Of a DNA stretch of 64,000 nucleotides, positions 27,348 through 34,839 are shown in pieces; position 1 is the stretch's first letter, and every line of letters begins with the position of its first letter. Made by a program: the position numbers and the translations under genes. This DNA comes from Haladaptatus sp. DJG-WS-42 (lineage in GTDB: Archaea > Halobacteriota > Halobacteria > Halobacteriales > Halococcaceae), in assembly GCF_037198285.1 (NCBI RefSeq), contig NZ_CP147243.1, positions 1,426,001-1,490,000 on the forward strand, read 5' to 3'. Below the pieces are notes generated by a model, which saw only the letters and a program-made list of their open reading frames with translations, did not search any database and was not told the origin of the DNA.

Positions 27348-27482
27348 ATGATGCCTGCCTACCCGACACTGAAGATATTGGAAAAATCTGGTCAGGCATA
27401 TGGAAAAATGAAAATATCTAAAATGTTGGAAATCCCCATGAGCCTCGCCCCGAGTTGTCCTCTCGTTGTCCCCTTTAAGTAG
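27348..27482 (+). CDS. Possible small ORF of the element
   Basis: 44 residues, starting MMPAYPTLKILEKSG. The only support is the TATA box at 27321-27328; no homology was recognised and the composition is ordinary. It precedes the 43-residue gene. It may be non-coding leader. Confidence 0.3.
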   Translation: MMPAYPTLKILEKSGQAYGKMKISKMLEIPMSLAPSCPLVVPFK

Positions 27483-27510
27483 TCCGGCGCATATAGTATA
27501 TATATGACAG

Positions 27511-27642
27511 ATGAGGACAAACGAAATCCGACTTTCTGACGAGGAGAAAAGACGACTAACCGAATATCGAGAACGAGAGTTCCATGTGACTGTACCGTAT
27601 GGTTACGTAATATCAGAACTTTTACACGAGGTGGGCCGGTGA
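27511..27642 (+). CDS. Small charged protein of the element (43 aa)
   Basis: 43 residues: MRTNEIRLSDEEKRRLTEYR followed by a VPYGYVISELL segment. The pattern is a short helical protein with an N-terminal RLSDEE motif, seen in haloarchaeal mobile elements as far as I recall. Its TGA overlaps the GTG of the following gene (GTGA), so the two are translationally coupled. It is below the usual gene-calling size. Possibly a DNA-binding or regulatory peptide; not proven. Confidence 0.6.
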   Translation: MRTNEIRLSDEEKRRLTEYREREFHVTVPYGYVISELLHEVGR

Positions 27643-27920
27643 CCGTTGACTACTGTGTGGCCGTGTCTGACGATGTGGCCGAGAGACTTGACCGACTTGA
27701 CTCAGAGCAGGTTGAAGTCGCGCTCATGGAAACTCTCAAAGAACTTGCTCAGAAAGACGCAGAAGTCTCTAGGGAGCAAGACGAACTCCGTGAGCGGATG
27801 AACTTACCTCCGAGACAGCAGGGTTCTGACTCCGCTGAATTGGGTCTGAGCGCTGAGCAGAAGCGCCAGCAATTGCGTGAGTTCCTTCGTGGCAACCGGA
27901 AGAACGGCATAGGGAAATAG
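27639..27920 (+). CDS. Small helical protein of the element (93 aa)
   Basis: 93 residues from a GTG that overlaps the previous stop (GTGA). Predicted all-helical and charged, with a likely coiled coil over residues ~35-60 (KELAQKDAEVSREQDELRER). No domain recognised. Coupled to the 43-residue gene, so the two products may act together. Alternative starts downstream are possible. Confidence 0.6.
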   Translation: MTVDYCVAVSDDVAERLDRLDSEQVEVALMETLKELAQKDAEVSREQDELRERMNLPPRQQGSDSAELGLSAEQKRQQLREFLRGNRKNGIGK

Positions 27921-28123
27921 GCAGGTGAGGCAACGTGGTGGCTCTGAGTTGCGCTCTCTCAGAGCGGGCTTGCGCGAGGGTGTTGTCTCTGTCATGTTGA
28001 CTACCATTCATACGATGGAGAATTCCGAGCTATATCAAATTTTTGTAACGATGTACCCGTATGCTAGCAGAAAAATTCAGATAGTAATGAGAGTGGTTGG
28101 CCTTCGGGCGTCAGGTGAGAGTA

Positions 28124-28924
28124 GTGGCTGAGATTCCTGAGCGTCTGCCCCTATTCGAAGATAGGCAGTCGATTGAGTTCTGTGGACAGTCATGGCTTGA
28201 CCACGGAGACGCACTCGCGGCCCGCCTCTCCGAAAAGTCACCGCATATCAATCAGAGTGACAAGACCATGCGGTTCTCGGGGGCATATGGAGGCTTCCTC
28301 TATGCCCGAGTCAACACCGTGGCACGATTCTGTCTGGACGAGTTCGACGACCCACATACTGTCTGGATTTCGCTCAAGGCGTCCGAGAAGGCACCAGACG
28401 GAAGGTGGTATCATCCGCTCCGTCACGACGATGGATTCCGTTCTGATGCGGTGAGGGCGGCACTCCATAGGGCGACACCAAAGGCCGAAAACTACGCAGG
28501 TCTATGGGTTCATGCTCCTCGACGGACGTGGTACTCCCATCGGCACTATGCTCTCTGGATTGATGGTGCCGCTCGTGCCAGCGATTTCGAGAAGGTGATT
28601 GATTCCCATGTGCGGAATCATCCAACTGCGACGAGGGAGGGACACCCATACGAGAAGGCAATCCGGCTTCGCTCTGGTAATGAATTGGTGCGAGCGACGG
28701 CACCGAGAGGGAATCACGAGATGGACGAATCTCACGGCGCTACGACGACGCTCACGACAGAGGTGGGCAATAACGTGCCAGAACTCGGAACGGACCCAGA
28801 TGTCCGCTCAGGGCGCTCCTGCGACTTCTGGTGGGCCGCTATGATGTGGGCCGATGATAGGATTCGATATAGTCCACTCGGGAGGTTTCAGGAAGTCGCT
28901 GAATTAGCCAGAGATAATTCTTAG
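28124..28924 (+). CDS. Rep-like protein resembling HUH rolling-circle initiators (tentative)
   Basis: 266 residues from the GTG at 28124, chosen because GGTGAG lies just upstream; the frame is open further to a TTG at 28097. Three parts resemble haloarchaeal HUH Rep proteins: a strand HTVWISLKAS (motif 1-like), WYSHRHYALWIDG (a His-x-His site, here with Arg between the two His), and the C-terminal WWAAMMWADDRIRYSP. A catalytic Tyr is not evident where I would expect it. This suggests a Rep homologue, perhaps degenerate or inactive. The fold is inferred by eye. Confidence 0.55.
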   Translation: MAEIPERLPLFEDRQSIEFCGQSWLDHGDALAARLSEKSPHINQSDKTMRFSGAYGGFLYARVNTVARFCLDEFDDPHTVWISLKASEKAPDGRWYHPLRHDDGFRSDAVRAALHRATPKAENYAGLWVHAPRRTWYSHRHYALWIDGAARASDFEKVIDSHVRNHPTATREGHPYEKAIRLRSGNELVRATAPRGNHEMDESHGATTTLTTEVGNNVPELGTDPDVRSGRSCDFWWAAMMWADDRIRYSPLGRFQEVAELARDNS

Positions 28925-28970
28925 GATAGGGGCGGTTCATTTATACTATTTTAGACAGTATTTTTGATAC

Positions 28971-29834
28971 ATGAGTGAGCAGGAGGCGACAAAAAGCACA
29001 ACGGATGATGAATCCAGAGAGTCAGATTCGCCTCGAAACAGCCAACCCATCATATCCTCATTCACGATTGAGGAAGATGTAGTCAAAAGGTATGAAGATT
29101 CGATGGATTGGGTGGTCAAAACACGTGAGGTTCCAATGATGCTTTTTGGAGGCGTTTATTTCATAACAATGATGCTTGTATTTGTATTCATTATATTGTT
29201 GAATACATCTGCAACATTGGTCGAAAACGTGGCGGGCGGATTGGTAGTCATAGGAGTTATTGGAGCATTTATTGCATGGCTCATCAAATACGTGTCAAAA
29301 AAGAGTGCTAAAAAGCAAAATGTCACTCGGGATGAGGCAGTCTATCACCGGTTTGCGAGAGCGATGGATGAGTACGTTAACAGGAATACTAAGTCATCAA
29401 TGCAGGAGTTTCAATCAGGTGTAAAAATGTTTGATTATAAAGATGAAAAGCCATTCTCTCCCGCATTCTCTACTGAATTGGAAGAATATAACGAACGAAT
29501 ACAGGAAGACGATGGAGAAGAATTCTATAATCGAACATTTTCTCAAGTGCTAAACAGGCTGACTGACAATATGAGTGACATAGAGAACGCATCCCTTGAA
29601 TATCTGTATGTAGAGGCTACGAGTCTTGAGCGCTCAGATGGGTACACCCTCAGAGAGATATTGAAGTCATACTTTTTCGATAGCATCGGAAGTCGTGCTG
29701 TCAGAATAGTACTCCCATACGTGTTTGTAGCCCCCGTCATTTATGCCATATACACATTTGACGAACGAATAGCATCAATAACAGCAATTGTACTCGTTGC
29801 CATAATTCAAACGTATAATAATCCAGAGGAATAG
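28971..29834 (+). CDS. AT-rich membrane protein of the element, unknown function
   Basis: 287 residues; the base composition is far more A+T-rich than the host genes, a sign of foreign origin. Topology by eye: disordered acidic N-terminus (~1-35), TM hairpin (~57-79 and ~85-106), a soluble domain of ~125 residues, then two C-terminal TM segments (~238-258 and ~262-278). No known domain recognised. As the only large non-recombination, non-Rep gene, it is the cargo candidate: it could serve stable maintenance, defence or superinfection exclusion. This is inference. Confidence 0.7.
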   Translation: MSEQEATKSTTDDESRESDSPRNSQPIISSFTIEEDVVKRYEDSMDWVVKTREVPMMLFGGVYFITMMLVFVFIILLNTSATLVENVAGGLVVIGVIGAFIAWLIKYVSKKSAKKQNVTRDEAVYHRFARAMDEYVNRNTKSSMQEFQSGVKMFDYKDEKPFSPAFSTELEEYNERIQEDDGEEFYNRTFSQVLNRLTDNMSDIENASLEYLYVEATSLERSDGYTLREILKSYFFDSIGSRAVRIVLPYVFVAPVIYAIYTFDERIASITAIVLVAIIQTYNNPEE

Positions 29835-29846
29835 GGAGAGATTCTG

Positions 29847-30830
29847 TTACTCCGAATTTGGTCCCTTCCGTCTAAACTCCTCTAATACGTCGTCTTGTGC
29901 GCCGTGTAGGTAGTTGTCCACAGTTACAGAGATGTCGTGGTGGCCCATCGCTTCCTTAAGATAGTAGACGTCCCACCCCTGTCGAACGCACTCCATAGCA
30001 AACGAGTGACGTAGGACGTGCGCGGTTATTTCGTGCCGCTCGTTCCCGTTCATATCTGTTCCGTAGGCACGTTGGAGTCCAGCATTTTCAGCGGCTATAC
30101 GCACCATCCCATTCAACCGATTGCCCGACAGATGGAGACTCCGACCAGTTGGGAACAGATACTCAGATTCATCAGCCATCCCAACACTTTCACGCTGTAC
30201 CTCAATCCACTGGCGCATCAGGAAATCGATTGAAGGCTGATAACGGACCTTCCGCGAAGTATCTGATTTGGTGTCTGAGACGCTCAACACCCGTGTATCG
30301 AGTTCTACGTCGGAGAGGCGGAGACGGCACAGTTCGCCCCGACGCATACCTGTCTGAAAGAGCAGTCGGATGATGAGTTCATTCCGTAGGGTCGGTGTTG
30401 GGACATGGCTAGCCAGTTCTTCAACTTCGTTCGGCTTGAGGTAGAATACTCGCTCATTCGTCTCTTGCTGTTTCGAGGACTGCTGGCTCATCCGTGTCCA
30501 CCTGCCCAACTTGACCGACTCAGTAGGGTTGGACGAAACCTCGGCATCAATTCGACCTGCCTCGGAGTATTTCATCGCTCGCTTGAAGAACGTAGAGAGG
30601 CCCGCCTTCCGTACTCTGACGGTAGAGGGAGAATACCCCTCATCAAGCATATGCTCAAAGTGTTCCTCAACATATAGAGAGTCAGCCTCGAAGATACTCC
30701 GCTCACGCTCGTCCATCCAATCGCGGAACCGAGATACGTGCCGGATGTACTCAGAGGCCGTTGAATCAGACTTCTGTTTATCTATGCTAGTGACGATGCT
30801 GTCGTATGCTTCTGTCTCTGAGAGAGTCAT
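29847..30830 (-). CDS. int: Tyrosine recombinase (integrase) of the element
   Basis: 327 residues. An N-terminal SAM-like core-binding domain (~20-95) precedes the catalytic domain. The active-site set is visible: Arg163 (TGMRRGE), Lys188 in the beta hairpin, His271-x-x-Arg274 (HVLRH), His297 (MGHHDI) and Tyr307 (DNYLHG). It is a plausible member of the SNJ2-type haloarchaeal integrases, which work with small accessory proteins. Its ATG overlaps the stop of the accessory gene by 4 bases. All residues needed are present, so the element may still be mobile. Confidence 0.93.
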   Translation of the reverse strand: MTLSETEAYDSIVTSIDKQKSDSTASEYIRHVSRFRDWMDERERSIFEADSLYVEEHFEHMLDEGYSPSTVRVRKAGLSTFFKRAMKYSEAGRIDAEVSSNPTESVKLGRWTRMSQQSSKQQETNERVFYLKPNEVEELASHVPTPTLRNELIIRLLFQTGMRRGELCRLRLSDVELDTRVLSVSDTKSDTSRKVRYQPSIDFLMRQWIEVQRESVGMADESEYLFPTGRSLHLSGNRLNGMVRIAAENAGLQRAYGTDMNGNERHEITAHVLRHSFAMECVRQGWDVYYLKEAMGHHDISVTVDNYLHGAQDDVLEEFRRKGPNSE

Positions 30831-31366
30831 TCTCGCTTCCAGTAGTACCGCATTTTCGCCGGACCAGCGCTACTACGCACTTGGTCGGTCAAGTCAGAAA
30901 GCCGGTCAAGAGCGTCCTTGACAGCATCCAGATTATCGACTCCAAGATTATCGGCCACATCCTCTACGGTCATACCGTATTCTGGCGGTTGTGCGGGTGG
31001 GTCAAGTCGGGTCGGTCCATTGGGGCCTTCGATTAGTTCGCCTTTCGGCTCTGTCGGTAGCACGGCGAAGGCAGCCTGCTGGTAGTCCATTCCACTCGCT
31101 GCCATCTGCTCGCGCTCAAGAGCCTTTACCCGCGTCTGGACTTCATCGAGGCCGTTCTCTATCCGCGTAAGTGCTTCAAGCACCTCGGTAGATACCTCGG
31201 ATGATTGTTCCTGTCGAGATGGCTCACGTCCTTGAATTTCACGAGTTACGGCCAGCCGAATCAGGTGGCTCAAGTTATTGGCATTGGGGTGTTCCTCGAC
31301 GAACTGTTCCCACTCCTGCTTGCGTTCGGGCGACACCCGTAGATTCACTTGTTCCCAATCTGTCAT
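30827..31366 (-). CDS. DNA-binding accessory protein of the integrase
   Basis: 179 residues. The N-terminus (VNLRVSPERKQEWEQFVEEH, then NNLSHLIRLAV) looks like a ribbon-helix-helix DNA-binding domain. A coiled coil follows (~60-90, LEALTRIENGLDEVQTRVKA), and residues ~130-165 form a helix-turn-helix (TVEDVADNLGVDNLD). The 4-base overlap with int shows co-expression. In the SNJ2 system two small accessory proteins, Orf2 and Orf3, are needed for integration; this single two-domain protein may combine such roles. That link is inference. Confidence 0.85.
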   Translation of the reverse strand: MTDWEQVNLRVSPERKQEWEQFVEEHPNANNLSHLIRLAVTREIQGREPSRQEQSSEVSTEVLEALTRIENGLDEVQTRVKALEREQMAASGMDYQQAAFAVLPTEPKGELIEGPNGPTRLDPPAQPPEYGMTVEDVADNLGVDNLDAVKDALDRLSDLTDQVRSSAGPAKMRYYWKRE

Positions 31367-31371
31367 AGTTT
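31363..31371. repeat. 9-bp direct repeat, copy 1, at the accessory gene start
   Basis: TCATAGTTT, repeated at 31389-31397 (26-base period). It overlaps the start codon of the accessory gene and lies near attR; a candidate operator or accessory-protein binding site. Confidence 0.45.
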
Positions 31372-31388
31372 GGTATCGATTGTTGCGT

Positions 31389-31397
31389 TCATAGTTT
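31389..31397. repeat. 9-bp direct repeat, copy 2
   Basis: TCATAGTTT, second copy, 4 bases from the attR-side inverted repeat (31401-31412). Confidence 0.45.
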
Positions 31398-31400
31398 TGT

Positions 31401-31412
31401 CTATACAGAGTA
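31401..31412. repeat. Inverted repeat inside attR (right arm)
   Basis: CTATACAGAGTA, exact reverse complement of 27264-27275, lying 16 bases inside the right att core. Confidence 0.75.
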
Positions 31413-31428
31413 ATGCTGGTGTAATACT

Positions 31429-31441
31429 AACTGGGTGTTCG
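31429..31441 (+). repeat. attR core: 13-bp direct repeat, right copy
   Basis: AACTGGGTGTTCG, identical to 27237-27249. Right junction of the element; the tspO reading frame continues directly from it. Confidence 0.9.
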
Positions 31442-31767
31442 GCCCGGTCTGGACGACGCTGTTCGCGCTCATGGGTGCCGGCGCGTGGTTCGTCTGGCGA
31501 GCGGGCTTCCACAGACGTGCCGTGCGTGTCGCACTCGCCGCGTTCGCCCTCCAGTTCGCACTCAACATCGGCTGGTCTGCAGCCTTCTTTGGCCTCGAAT
31601 CGCCGCTCCTTGGGCTGGTCACCATCGTCGCGCTCTGGGTCGCCATCCTCGCCACCATTACGCTGTTCGACCGCGTCGACCGCCGGGCGGCGCTGTTGCT
31701 CGTGCCCTATCTACTCTGGGTGACGTTCGCCGCCGTCCTCAACTACGAAATCTGGCGACTCAACTAG
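31429..31767 (+). pseudogene. tspO: TspO/MBR family protein, C-terminal fragment (split by element)
   Basis: The frame continues from the att core as NWVFGPVWTTLFALMGAG, the conserved TspO motif, and then four hydrophobic segments ending NYEIWRLN. A stop (31411-31413) blocks translation from upstream inside the element; a GTG at 31435 is the first possible start, so a truncated product is unlikely but possible. With the N-terminal fragment it makes a normal-length TspO. Convergent with rfcS; the stop codons overlap. Confidence 0.9.
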
Positions 31768-32741
31768 TCGTGGAGTGCAAGCGAAGCCAGCAGTGCCTCT
31801 AACTGGACGCGCTCGTTTGCGCCTGCGGTAATCCGGTAGTCGGCTTCGCCAATGCGGTCCATCACGCGAACGGCGTCCTTGTCAGACAGGCCGAACTCCC
31901 ACACCGAGCGGTGGAGTTGGTTGATGATGTCGCCGCCCGCGAGCCCTTTTTCGGTGAGTAACTCATCGAGCGTCGAGCGCGCAGCGGTGAAATCGCCGTC
32001 GAGCGCTTTCATGACCATCTCCTTGATTTCCTCGGGGCGGGCGGTCGAGGTGATGGTGAACACGGCTTCCTCGTTCACTTCTTCGCCCATGACCGCGGCG
32101 GCTTGGAGCGCGTTGATGGCCTTGCGCATGTCCCCGTCTGCGGCGTAGACGAGCGCTTCGACACCCTCGTCGGTTACTGGAATGCCCTCGGTTTCGGCGA
32201 TGATGCGCACCTGTGCTGCCACGGCGTCGTCGTCGAGGGGTGCGAAGCGGAAGACGGCACACCGCGACTGGATGGGGTCGATGATGCGCGAGGAGTAGTT
32301 ACACGAGAGGATGAAGCGCGTGTTGTTCGAGAACTGCTCCATCGTCCGGCGGAGGGCGGACTGGGCGTCAGAGGTCAGTGAGTCGGCCTCATCGAGGAAG
32401 ATGACGCGGTAATCGTAGCCGCCGAAACTCGCCCGCGCGAAGTTCTTGATGCGGTCGCGCACCACGTCGATGCCACGTTCGTCTGAGGCGTTCAGTTCGA
32501 GAAAGTTCTCACGCCAGTCGTCGCCGTAGAGTTCGCGGGCGATGGCGACCGCGGAGGTGGTCTTGCCGACGCCTGCTGGCCCCGAAAACAGGAGGTGTGG
32601 CAGGTCGTTTTTCGCCACGTAGCTTTTGAGTCGCCCCACGATGTTCTCGTGACCGACGACATCGTCTAGGGTCTCCGGGCGATACTTCTCGATCCAGATT
32701 TCCTCGCGTCCGGCCCGCGATTCAGTGTCCGCCTCGCTCAT
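31764..32741 (-). CDS. rfcS: Replication factor C small subunit
   Basis: 325 residues from the ATG at 32741. AAA+ clamp-loader ATPase: Walker [14 protein letters not shown], Walker [11 protein letters not shown], and the sensor 1 region [10 protein letters not shown] with the SRC box FRF segment, as in archaeal RfcS. It loads PCNA (pcn is further down in this window) on primed DNA. No intein. The region before the start includes the divergent bactofilin-like gene. Confidence 0.95.
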   Translation of the reverse strand: MSEADTESRAGREEIWIEKYRPETLDDVVGHENIVGRLKSYVAKNDLPHLLFSGPAGVGKTTSAVAIARELYGDDWRENFLELNASDERGIDVVRDRIKNFARASFGGYDYRVIFLDEADSLTSDAQSALRRTMEQFSNNTRFILSCNYSSRIIDPIQSRCAVFRFAPLDDDAVAAQVRIIAETEGIPVTDEGVEALVYAADGDMRKAINALQAAAVMGEEVNEEAVFTITSTARPEEIKEMVMKALDGDFTAARSTLDELLTEKGLAGGDIINQLHRSVWEFGLSDKDAVRVMDRIGEADYRITAGANERVQLEALLASLALHD

Positions 32742-32877
32742 GGCCGAAGTGAGGGGCCATCGGCTTGTAAACGCTCCGAGACTCAGGTGCATTCGAAAAG
32801 AGACGTTTCAGCTCCTAAGAGACTCTGTATTGCACACAACGCACTTTATCGTCTCCTCTGGCGTACTTTTAGCCACA

Positions 32878-33987
32878 ATGAGGGTACGGGTGGGAACACA
32901 CAGACACATCCTTGCGGCCTTGCTCACGCTTATCGTCCTGTTCGGAGCGATTCCCGGCGTCGTAGCGGCCGAAACGCGCACCGGCGGCGACGTGACGATT
33001 GGAGCCGGCGAGACCATCAACGACAACCTCGACATCTTCGCAGGCAACGTCGTCATCAACGGCGACGTAAACGGCGACGTGAACGTGTTTTCGGGGAACG
33101 TCGTCATCAACGGCGAGGTGACCGGCTCCGTCTCAGCCTTCGCGGGCACCATCACGGTGAACGGTGACGTCGGCGGCGACGTGGCAGCCTTCGGTGGAAC
33201 CACCACGCTCGGGCCTGAGGCGACCGTCGGCGGCAACTTCGAAACCGGCTCCGGCTCGACGGTCGTGAACGGCCAAATCGCCGGTGACGCGCGCATCGAC
33301 AGCGACTCTATCGTCCTCGGCTCGACCGCCGCCATTGCGGGCAACCTTGAGTACGACGGCGAGCTCAACCGCGCGCCCGACGCGACGGTCGGCGGCACGG
33401 TCACGCGCAACGCCGGACTCGGGGTCGGCCCAGTCGTTGACACGCCCGACACGGGCTTCTTCGACGCGACGTTCACCATCTACGGCTTCCTCGTAAGCTT
33501 CCTGCTCGGCGCGGTGTTGTTGCTCGTCTTCCCGAAGTTTTCGGGCCGGGTTTCAGACGCCGCGACGACCGCCCCGCTGCGCTCGGGCGGCGTTGGCCTG
33601 CTCACGCTGCTTGGCGTGCCCATCGTGCTGGTGGTGCTCCTGCTCACCATCGTCGGCATCCCGCTCTCGCTCGCGGGTATCTTCCTGTTCGCCGTCGTCC
33701 TGTGGGTAGGTACCATCTACGGCCGCTACGCCATCGGGACGTGGCTGCTTGACTTCGCGGGCTACCCGAACCGCTGGGCCGCGCTGTTCCTTGGCCTGCT
33801 CGTGGTCGCTTTGGGCGCGCGCATCCCGTTCGTCGGCGGCATCATCTCATTCCTCGTCCTCCTGCTCGGGCTTGGGGCGCTCGCGCTCACGGCCTACCGC
33901 ACCTACCGCGGCGAGAAGACGCCACCGGAACCGCTCGTCGAGGGCGAACCCGACGACACGGGCGACACGTGGGTGCCGCCGACGTAA
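32878..33987 (+). CDS. Bactofilin-like polymer-forming protein with C-terminal membrane domain
   Basis: 369 residues. A signal-type hydrophobic segment (~10-30, HILAALLTLIVLFGAIPGVVA) is followed by a right-handed beta-helix region (~40-185) with many short repeats of the kind VVINGDVNGDVNVFSG, typical of bactofilin/polymer-forming domains. Residues ~195-345 hold about six hydrophobic segments. The repeat region would lie outside the membrane. A cell-surface or envelope scaffolding role is inferred. Confidence 0.83.
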   Translation: MRVRVGTHRHILAALLTLIVLFGAIPGVVAAETRTGGDVTIGAGETINDNLDIFAGNVVINGDVNGDVNVFSGNVVINGEVTGSVSAFAGTITVNGDVGGDVAAFGGTTTLGPEATVGGNFETGSGSTVVNGQIAGDARIDSDSIVLGSTAAIAGNLEYDGELNRAPDATVGGTVTRNAGLGVGPVVDTPDTGFFDATFTIYGFLVSFLLGAVLLLVFPKFSGRVSDAATTAPLRSGGVGLLTLLGVPIVLVVLLLTIVGIPLSLAGIFLFAVVLWVGTIYGRYAIGTWLLDFAGYPNRWAALFLGLLVVALGARIPFVGGIISFLVLLLGLGALALTAYRTYRGEKTPPEPLVEGEPDDTGDTWVPPT

Positions 33988-34026
33988 CGCGACACGTTTA
34001 GGGCGCGTCCGGCCATGTTTCACGCC

Positions 34027-34224
34027 ATGCGCGTCACGGTCGAAGTCGTTGGCGAGGACACCCACGAGGTCACACTCGAAGACGGCACGTACGCAGACCT
34101 CGTGGAGGCAGTGGGCCTCAACGTCCACGAAGTCTCGGTGTTAGTCGATGGCTCACTCGTCCCCGAAGACCAACCAATTGACGCAGCGCGCGTCAAAATT
34201 CTCCGACTCATCAAAGGCGGATAA
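34027..34224 (+). CDS. samp2: Ubiquitin-like small archaeal modifier SAMP2
   Basis: 65 residues, ending in the di-glycine needed for conjugation (LRLIKGG). The sequence MRVTVEVVGEDTHEV and its beta-grasp pattern match SAMP2 (Haloferax), which is attached to lysines of target proteins by the E1-like UbaA and also supplies sulfur for tRNA thiolation. A GTTTAG promoter element at 33996-34001 is 26-31 bases upstream. The next gene starts on the last base of its stop codon. Confidence 0.93.
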   Translation: MRVTVEVVGEDTHEVTLEDGTYADLVEAVGLNVHEVSVLVDGSLVPEDQPIDAARVKILRLIKGG

Positions 34225-34586
34225 TGCGCGTCCGGCCTGCCACCGTGGATGAACTGCCGACGGTCATGACCATTTTAGACGGCGCGATGCTCGAAGCGGA
34301 CGCCACTACCGTCCGTGAAAAGTGTGACACGCGGGAGGCGCTCGTCGCCGTAGACGACGGGCGGATTCTGGGCGCACTCATCCGCTCTGGCCAGAAAATC
34401 GACGCCGTGGCCGTCCGCCGCGCTCGTCGTGGGCAGGGCATCGGCCGGTCGCTCGTGGACGCCGTAGGCGAGGACGTTGACCACATTGAAGCCGCGTTCG
34501 ACGAAAAAAATCGACCGTTCTACGCAAAACTCGGCTTCGAGATTGAAGAACTCGGAGGCGGGCGGTTTCGCGGCGTCAAACGCTAA
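34224..34586 (+). CDS. Small GNAT-family N-acetyltransferase
   Basis: 120 residues. The acetyl-CoA motif VRRARRGQGIGRSLV is intact, followed by the family C-terminus NRPFYAKLGF. The ATG shares a base with the samp2 stop, so it is translationally coupled to the modifier. Coupling could point to a role in lysine or N-terminal acetylation related to SAMP2 conjugation, but the substrate is unknown. Confidence 0.85.
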   Translation: MRVRPATVDELPTVMTILDGAMLEADATTVREKCDTREALVAVDDGRILGALIRSGQKIDAVAVRRARRGQGIGRSLVDAVGEDVDHIEAAFDEKNRPFYAKLGFEIEELGGGRFRGVKR

Positions 34587-34763
34587 TCACGTACTCGCTG
34601 TCGCGCTCTCGCTGTTTTTAACGTACCATAGAAGAAGCGAGAGACTCCCCACCGCGGCGAGCGCCGCAACCCCTGCCTGAATCGTGTTTTGGTCGATGAA
34701 AAACGCAACCGCGAGCGCCGCATAGAGCAGAAACAGGACGAACAGGAGTCGCAAGTGGTTCAC
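34587..34763 (-). CDS. Two-helix small membrane protein
   Basis: 58 residues from a GTG at 34763 (an in-frame TAG lies 3 codons upstream). Two hydrophobic helices, ~4-22 (LRLLFVLFLLYAALAVAFF) and ~28-47, joined by a short polar turn (IDQNTIQ). The tail is polar. Ends one base after the converging GNAT stop. A typical haloarchaeal short hydrophobic protein; function unknown. Confidence 0.6.
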   Translation of the reverse strand: MNHLRLLFVLFLLYAALAVAFFIDQNTIQAGVAALAAVGSLSLLLWYVKNSESATAST

Positions 34764-34839
34764 CCCGCTCTATTCGCTGTGTGAGCATATTACCGTATCG
34801 TGCTGTCATGTTCGCCTGTAACGGCGCTTTTCGGGCGGT

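Larger units (their letters stand above)
27237..31441. mobile_element. 4.2-kb integrative element inserted in tspO
   Basis: The element is bounded by the 13-bp direct repeat AACTGGGTGTTCG at 27237-27249 and 31429-31441. Joining the tspO fragments across a single copy restores a continuous frame of 167 residues with the full PPNWVFGPVWT motif, so the insertion is precise. It encodes a tyrosine recombinase and an overlapping DNA-binding accessory protein at the right end, and small ORFs, a Rep-like protein and a membrane protein running rightward. A 12-bp inverted repeat lies 14-16 bases inside each core. Several genes are much richer in A+T than the host. No structural viral gene was seen. Confidence 0.92.

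Noticed and set aside
27925-28131. 68-codon frame between the small genes and the Rep-like gene
   Set aside because: No promoter, no motif and ordinary composition; it overlaps the better-supported start at 28124.
27237-31441. Insertion sequence with target-site duplication
   Set aside because: No transposase is present; the enzyme is a tyrosine recombinase and the 13-bp repeat behaves like an att core.
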